Shown here one piece after another: positions 44,013 through 44,359 of a stretch of DNA of 44,359 nucleotides. The DNA is from an uncultured bacterium. Lineage in GTDB: Bacteria > Bacteroidota > Bacteroidia > Bacteroidales > Rikenellaceae. A model generated the notes under the pieces. The model was not told where the DNA came from. It worked only from the letters and a program-made list of their open reading frames with translations, and made no database searches. Position 1 is the stretch's first letter. Each line of letters starts with the position of its first letter. The stretch is taken from contig CAJMNH010000015.1 in assembly GCA_905214725.1 (NCBI GenBank), positions 1 through 44,359 of the forward strand, read 5' to 3'. The position numbers and the translations under genes are program-made.

Positions 44013-44359
44013 AGTAAATCAATCTATTTCCGCAGCGAAGGTAGGACACCTTCGACGGGATCGGACGAGGGATGACGCTGAACGATCCAGAAAGACTGCG
44101 CTGTTTGCGGCGCAAATAAATGCGCGGCTTCGACTGTGGCGACCCGTCGTTCGCACGATCGTTTCAGGCGCGCCATCCCTCGTCCGTTCTGTTTCCGTCT
44201 GCGGTACAACGCGGACTCTTTGGTGCGCTTTGCGCCAAGCAGTCGATTCCCACGCTCCGTTACACTTCGCTCGGAATGACAACATTTCAACAGACCGCAG
44301 GTCTGCACGGTCGCACTGCGAAAAGAGCGGAAATAGCGGCGGCGACAGCGCGAGCGCCC
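44013..44359. repeat. Non-coding, repeat-like end of the window
   Basis: No gene is supported. The stretch 44231-44285 contains GTTACACTTCGCTCGGAATGA, the reverse complement of a motif (TCATTCCGAGCGAAGTGTAAC) that recurs between genes in many Bacteroidales genomes, in my memory. Minus-strand frames at 44019-44285 and 44024-44308 overlap each other and give low-complexity, Arg-rich proteins starting CHSERS-like, which are usual spurious translations of such repeats. Confidence 0.6.

Noticed and set aside
44019..44308. Two overlapping minus-strand frames near the end of the window
   Set aside because: They overlap in different frames inside a repeat-like region and give Arg-rich, low-complexity products.

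Overview
The window looks like a chromosomal segment of a GC-rich member of the order Bacteroidales, most likely Alistipes or a close relative in the Rikenellaceae. This is inferred from gene content and style; no 16S gene is present. Supporting signs are Bacteroidetes-type promoters (TTTG, 19-20 nt, TAnnTTTG), little use of Shine-Dalgarno sites, an N-acyl-ornithine transcarbamylase of the B. fragilis type, and many SPII lipoproteins. GC is high, so long antisense shadow frames are common. About 32 genes are supported. No tRNA, rRNA, CRISPR array, phage or complete insertion sequence was seen.

Positions 103-8375, minus strand, hold an eight-gene arginine operon transcribed in the order GNAT acyltransferase, argG, argC, argD, N-acyl-ornithine carbamoyltransferase, argB, M20 deacylase, argH. 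It makes arginine by carbamoylating the acylated ornithine, then removing the acyl group from citrulline. ATGA overlaps couple argG to argC and argB to the deacylase. A 170-bp element bounded by perfect 24-bp inverted repeats sits between argC and argD.

Positions 8654-13847 hold a ribokinase divergent from a LacI regulator, with a clear operator just downstream of the ribokinase promoter. A Ser-type sulfatase and its radical SAM maturase follow. Positions 13928-15884 carry two tandem secreted glycerophosphodiester phosphodiesterase paralogues whose 5' parts are identical over 195 bp.

Positions 15964-25907 contain envelope and housekeeping genes: a GT9 glycosyltransferase overlapping a DUF4254 gene, a divergent glucosaminidase-LysM gene, a conserved unknown, a TlpA-like lipoprotein, dipeptidyl peptidase IV, superoxide dismutase, greA and cardiolipin synthase. 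A DUF4435 (TOPRIM-like) gene with an almost leaderless promoter follows at 25967-27028, then a 490-bp repeat-rich gap.

Positions 27519-36535 carry a SUI1-like factor, a large outer-membrane protein with a gluzincin motif (HEYRH), a class A penicillin-binding protein, asd, and a lipoprotein with a divergent NodB-like domain preceded by a terminator-like hairpin. Positions 36594-38609 (minus) are dapD-birA-gcvH. A prolyl oligopeptidase, a 130-bp tandem repeat, a monofunctional aspartokinase and an FAD oxidoreductase follow. lysC, asd and dapD all serve lysine/diaminopimelate synthesis but lie in separate units. The last 350 bp are non-coding and repeat-like.
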